DNA from: a virus
Strand: one strand, 5' to 3'
Length of the DNA stretch: 25,909 nt
IMG/VR virus record: IMGVR_UViG_3300017989_000409
Location: 1 to 25,909 of that record
A program made the translations under genes and the position numbers. The notes beneath the pieces are model-generated. The model did not search any database. It had not been told where the DNA came from and saw nothing but the letters and a program-made list of their open reading frames with translations. Below are positions 22,484-25,909 of this stretch, in pieces (position 1 is the first letter of the stretch; each line of letters starts with the position of its first letter).

Positions 22484-22997
22484 CGGCATCGAACAGATAG
22501 GGGGCACGCGGTGGCGCTACACCTGGACGGCCACCACGAGCCCGTACCGGGTGTACTACCGCGGCGAGCTGCGCGAGACCGTAACGGACACGGAATACAC
22601 TATCGCCGCGTCGGACGCGTCGAGCGAACCTCCGGTGATAGAGGTGCTGGACGCGTCCGATACGGACCCGCCGGAGATGCTGAAATATCCGCCGCGCCTG
22701 GCGCTGCAATGGCGCGGCGTGGAAGGCGCCGCCGCGTACCTGCTGTACCGGTACGAGGATACCGCGTGGGTGCACCGCGCCACAGTGCTCGAAAGCGGCC
22801 GCGGATATTACGAGCACGTTACCGACGTGGTGGACGATCTGTCGATCGCCGACTGGGCGGTATACGCGGTGAGCGCGAAGGATAACTCGTCGTATCCGGT
22901 GGAGGTAAGCGGACGCATAGTGCGTAATCCGGATCCGCCGGAGGTGACAATGACGTACGACAAACCGAACAGCGAAATAGATATCGTGGTGGCATGA
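22467..22997 (+). CDS. Fibronectin type III-like tail protein
   Basis: This 176-residue protein opens with 'RWRYTWTATTSPYRVYYRGELRETVTDTEYTI' and continues with 'LQWRGVEGAAAYLLYRYEDTAWVHRATV' and 'WAVYAVSAKDNSS'. This is the strand pattern of two fibronectin III-like domains (W...A..Y.VY..G...). These domains often serve as spacers or weak sugar-binding parts in phage tails. GCGGAGGGCGGC before the ATG at 22467 gives the ribosome site, inside the preceding gene. Its TGA overlaps the next ATG (ATGA). Confidence 0.74.
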   Translation: MSIAFDGIEQIGGTRWRYTWTATTSPYRVYYRGELRETVTDTEYTIAASDASSEPPVIEVLDASDTDPPEMLKYPPRLALQWRGVEGAAAYLLYRYEDTAWVHRATVLESGRGYYEHVTDVVDDLSIADWAVYAVSAKDNSSYPVEVSGRIVRNPDPPEVTMTYDKPNSEIDIVVA

Positions 22998-24037
22998 TGG
23001 CGGACGAAAAACGCAACGCGGACAGCCTGGGCATATACCTCACGGGTGCCGGACACGACGGCGGATCGCAGCCGGACCCGGGGCACAGCCTGGGGGAGTA
23101 TCGCTCGCTTACGGAGGCGGCTACGCTGGGCGTGCGCGTGGCGGACCCGATAGCGCCGCTGGTTATCGAGCGCGCGTTGCCGGCTATCGGCGAGGGCGTG
23201 GGATACCTCCGCGGGGATCTCTCCGGGCACGTGTACTACACGCCGCCGGGAGGCGTGCAGAGTGCCGCCTACACGATCGCCGACGGGGAAACCAAGCTCC
23301 TGGAGCCGGCCGATCCGGACGAGGCCATACGAGTGTCGCGCACCGGAGGCCTTACCCTGTACGGCAGTATGTCGCTTACGTTCGTCGAGCACGTCGGCGC
23401 AGTGTTCGCCGGGCCGGATCTCAGCAACACGGAGCGCGTTGCCGGTGCGGACAAGTATCGCGGGGTGATGCTGCGGGCGCACGGCATAGAGGGCGTTATC
23501 AACGTGGCGCTGTGGATAGCCACGCTGGGCACGCAGCGCGTGTCCGACGGCGGCCAGCTCGGCGCGGCGGGTACGGGCACCATCACCACCACGGGCAGCT
23601 TCGCCGACTGGCCGGACGTGGGCTTCTGCCGGGTGTGCGACAACACCGGCACGCTGCGGGAAATCGTGTACTACTCGGAGCGCACCGCTACCGTGCTGAC
23701 GATATCCGACGCCGCTCACCGGGGGCTGCTGGGCACGTCGCCGGCGGCGGGCGCTGCAACGGATACGGTGGACGCGGTACCGGGCATCCGGATCGCCCTC
23801 GAGGCGCCGGACGCGGCCGGGAAGATCCAGACGATTGCCGACGAGGATACCGCGCCCGGCGGCGTATCGTGGAGCACGGGCATTACGGAGAGTACGGGGC
23901 TTTCCATCCCCGTTATATCGCCGGCGAAGAATTACGGGCTGTGGATACATCGGCAGTTCCCCGCCGGCGGCGAGGCCGCGGCGGAGCTGCGCAATGCAAT
24001 CGATATTTCTTTTTACGGAGCCAGACAAGCGGGGTGA
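22994..24037 (+). CDS. Hypothetical tail structural protein
   Basis: This 347-residue protein has a distinctive N-terminal 'DSLGIYLTGAGHDGGSQPDPGHSLGEYRSLTEAATLGVRV' and then a 'GVGYLRGDLSGHVYYTPPGGVQS..YTIADGETKLLE' block. I recall similar blocks from uncharacterised phage structural proteins without a name. The rest is beta-rich, with a pattern 'WSTGITESTGLSIP..SPAKNYGLWIHRQFPAGG'. It precedes the fibre gene and is coupled to the FN3-like gene by ATGA, so it probably builds the fibre-bearing tip. Confidence 0.75.
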   Translation: MMADEKRNADSLGIYLTGAGHDGGSQPDPGHSLGEYRSLTEAATLGVRVADPIAPLVIERALPAIGEGVGYLRGDLSGHVYYTPPGGVQSAAYTIADGETKLLEPADPDEAIRVSRTGGLTLYGSMSLTFVEHVGAVFAGPDLSNTERVAGADKYRGVMLRAHGIEGVINVALWIATLGTQRVSDGGQLGAAGTGTITTTGSFADWPDVGFCRVCDNTGTLREIVYYSERTATVLTISDAAHRGLLGTSPAAGAATDTVDAVPGIRIALEAPDAAGKIQTIADEDTAPGGVSWSTGITESTGLSIPVISPAKNYGLWIHRQFPAGGEAAAELRNAIDISFYGARQAG

Positions 24038-24040
24038 TAC

Positions 24041-25909
24041 ATGGCAGGTGAAAACAGATTCTACGGGTGGGGCACGGGCCAGGCCCACACGCACACGGTA
24101 AGCGAGGTGACGGACCTGGACGCCGACCTGGCGAACCTGACGGCGGCCGAGGTGGATCAGCTCCTCAATATCGACACCACCACTATCTCCGGCGCGCAGT
24201 GGGGATACCTGGGCGGGCTGGACCAGGCCTTGGACGTTGGCGCTGACGTGGACCATAACGACATGCACCTCACCGGCGACCTGGTGGTGGACGGTACGAT
24301 TACCGGCACGGCGTCCGGGCTCGACCATGGTGCGCTGCTGGGTCTGGCCGACGACGATCACACGCAGTACATCCTGGCAGCCGGCGGCCGCGCGTTTGCC
24401 GGTAACCAGAGTATGGGGTCCAACAAAATCACCAACCTGGCCACGCCGGTGGACGGCAGCGACGCGGCGACCAAGGATTACGTGGACTCCCTCCTGCAGG
24501 GCCTCGACTGGCAGGAATCCGTACTCGATCGGTACGATCCCTCCGGCGGGCTCCCCGGCGGACCGGGTACCGGCGATAGATACATTGCCACCGCCACGGC
24601 CAACGGGTGGACCGCGGACTACATCTACGAGTACAACGGCGCGAGCTGGGACGAAACCGTGCCGAACGAAGGAGCGTGCTCTCGCGTGGAGGATGAAGAC
24701 CGGCAGTATGTGTATAACGGCACTGCGTGGGTAACGTTCGGCTCCACGGTGGACCACGGAGCTATCGGCGGCTTGGGCGACGACGATCACACACAGTATC
24801 TCTTGGCCTCCGGCGCTCGTGCGCTGGCCGGTAATCTGGACATGGGCGGCAACCAGGTAACCAACGTGGGTAACGTGGACGGCGTGGACGTGTCCGCGCT
24901 GAAATCCGACGTGGACGGGTTCCCGGACGAGCTGAAAAACCTGGTTACCGCCGAGATACAGCAGCTCGAAAACATCGGAGCGGTTACCGTGTCGTCGGCA
25001 CAGTGGGGATACCTCGGTGCGCTCGACCAGGGCGTATCGACTACCGATACGGTTCAGTTCGCCGGGTTTACCGTTTCCGGCAAGCTGATACAGTTCGGGG
25101 CAAACGCGCCGGGCGAAAGTTGGGACAGCGCGTACGATGTGATTGAGATCGGCGGCAATTCCGCTATCGTTTCCAGCGACGCCGCCGGCGCCGGCAAGCT
25201 GACGATGTACATGCAGAATGCATATCTCGCCAGCGGGCCGTCGTTCAAGCGCCAGGATGCGGACGAGGCCTCGGCGTATAAACAGTCCGGGGGAATCCAT
25301 CAGTTTCTCGTCGCCGGTTACGGCACCGCCGACAGTGTGATCTCCTGGACGACGGCGATGGAGATCGACGAGAACGCGCTGGTGACGCTGGCGGATGATC
25401 TGAATGTGGGTGGGGATGTTGATATAACAGGATCGCTCGAAGTGACGGGAAATATCGGGGTGGGGTGTACAGCGAGTTATGGTGTGGATATCAATACATC
25501 AAACGGGAATACACAGCGGTGGACTGACACTAATGCTGGTACCATGGGGGTTAATTGGATAACCATTCACGCCGGAGATGACCAGGCAGCAAACGATAAT
25601 ATCTGGGAACATGATATTTATGGACAGGACGATGCAGATGCACAGGTGCACTATGCCCGGACGTTTGTCGAATGCTCATCGGTAGGGGCTGGTTCTGAGT
25701 CTGCTGATTGGTACTGGTATTTGATTGATAATGGGGGCATGAACTTCGCGATGGTGCTGGACTCAGGGGGTACGCTGTCGATTGACGGATCATACAACAC
25801 GCATTCCCCGGCTATTGGAATTGATGATCCTACGCCGGACGATTACCTGGATTGGGCACTGGCCGATGCATTGAAGCCGGTGAAACCCTATCGCGGAATA
25901 TGGAAAGTA
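24041..25909 (+). CDS. Tail fibre protein (3' end beyond window)
   Basis: At least 623 residues, open to the last base. It carries two QWGYLG(G/A)LDQ segments (near residues 53 and 321) and two 'DHGA..GL.DDDHTQY.LA.G.RA.AGN..MG' segments (near 95 and 238), repeats typical of phage fibre shafts. The stretch following the first ends in 'GSDAATKDYVDSL', also a fibre hallmark. Residues about 156-235 (DWQESVLDRYDPSGG, GDRYIA, W.....YNG) resemble a DUF2793-like fibre module. From about base 25390 the G+C falls and codon use changes, suggesting a swapped receptor-binding end. The last visible residues (DYLDWALADALKPVKPYRG) are not recognised. Confidence 0.88.
   Translation, partial: MAGENRFYGWGTGQAHTHTVSEVTDLDADLANLTAAEVDQLLNIDTTTISGAQWGYLGGLDQALDVGADVDHNDMHLTGDLVVDGTITGTASGLDHGALLGLADDDHTQYILAAGGRAFAGNQSMGSNKITNLATPVDGSDAATKDYVDSLLQGLDWQESVLDRYDPSGGLPGGPGTGDRYIATATANGWTADYIYEYNGASWDETVPNEGACSRVEDEDRQYVYNGTAWVTFGSTVDHGAIGGLGDDDHTQYLLASGARALAGNLDMGGNQVTNVGNVDGVDVSALKSDVDGFPDELKNLVTAEIQQLENIGAVTVSSAQWGYLGALDQGVSTTDTVQFAGFTVSGKLIQFGANAPGESWDSAYDVIEIGGNSAIVSSDAAGAGKLTMYMQNAYLASGPSFKRQDADEASAYKQSGGIHQFLVAGYGTADSVISWTTAMEIDENALVTLADDLNVGGDVDITGSLEVTGNIGVGCTASYGVDINTSNGNTQRWTDTNAGTMGVNWITIHAGDDQAANDNIWEHDIYGQDDADAQVHYARTFVECSSVGAGSESADWYWYLIDNGGMNFAMVLDSGGTLSIDGSYNTHSPAIGIDDPTPDDYLDWALADALKPVKPYRGIWKV

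Noticed and set aside
22808-25300. 830-codon - strand frame opposite the FN3-like, unknown and fibre genes
   Set aside because: No motifs; the + strand frames there have clear fibre repeats and start-stop coupling.

Overview
The window is the structural (late) half of a tailed-phage or prophage genome with an HK97-type head and a long-tail (siphovirus-like) morphology. Every credible gene is on the + strand. Genes are tightly packed, often with ATGA/TGATG stop-start overlaps and clear AGGAGG-type ribosome sites, and most of the DNA is G+C-rich. No integrase, repressor, replication gene, tRNA, endolysin or CRISPR array was seen, so lifestyle and host cannot be decided. The host is an unidentified bacterium. 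Several tail-tip proteins have no family I recognise, which suggests a poorly sampled phage group.

Layout. (1) 1-1695: the packaging start. A P27-type small terminase gene (1171-1695) is preceded by a second copy of its first ~50 codons at 54-206. The two 165-bp copies enclose a ~950-bp lower-G+C cassette. The upstream copy is fused in frame to a C-terminal domain resembling the TIGR04255 family, and a second unknown gene follows with a GTGA overlap. (2) 1695-7417: large terminase, small membrane protein, portal, two small proteins, S49-type prohead protease, and a small Cys/Lys-rich protein. (3) 7418-7895: a 478-base gap with a candidate promoter, palindromes, short direct repeats and a classic terminator hairpin with a T-run just before the capsid gene, like an attenuator leader. 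(4) 7896-11344: major capsid protein, two probable head-decoration proteins and a beta-helix protein whose gene is bracketed by two strong hairpins. (5) 11356-14739: gp6-like connector, head-tail adaptor, gp10-like protein, three extra small genes (two with membrane segments), tail terminator and tail tube. (6) 14756-16921: tail-assembly chaperone pair G/GT, with a canonical A_AAA_AAC slippery site at 15211-15217, and a short tape measure. (7) 16930-25909: tail-tip and host-contact region, with a lower-G+C island carrying a second beta-helix protein, several unknown structural proteins, a six-blade Kelch-like propeller, a fibronectin-like protein and a long tail fibre that runs off the window.

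How it works together: the terminases cut and pump DNA through the portal into a capsid matured by the S49 protease. The connector, adaptor, gp10-like and terminator proteins join head to tail. G/GT loads the tube protein around the tape measure, and the distal proteins and fibre recognise the host surface.

The points most worth following are the chimeric duplicated cassette at the left end, the attenuator-like leader before the capsid gene, the Kelch-type tail protein and the swapped beta-helix island.
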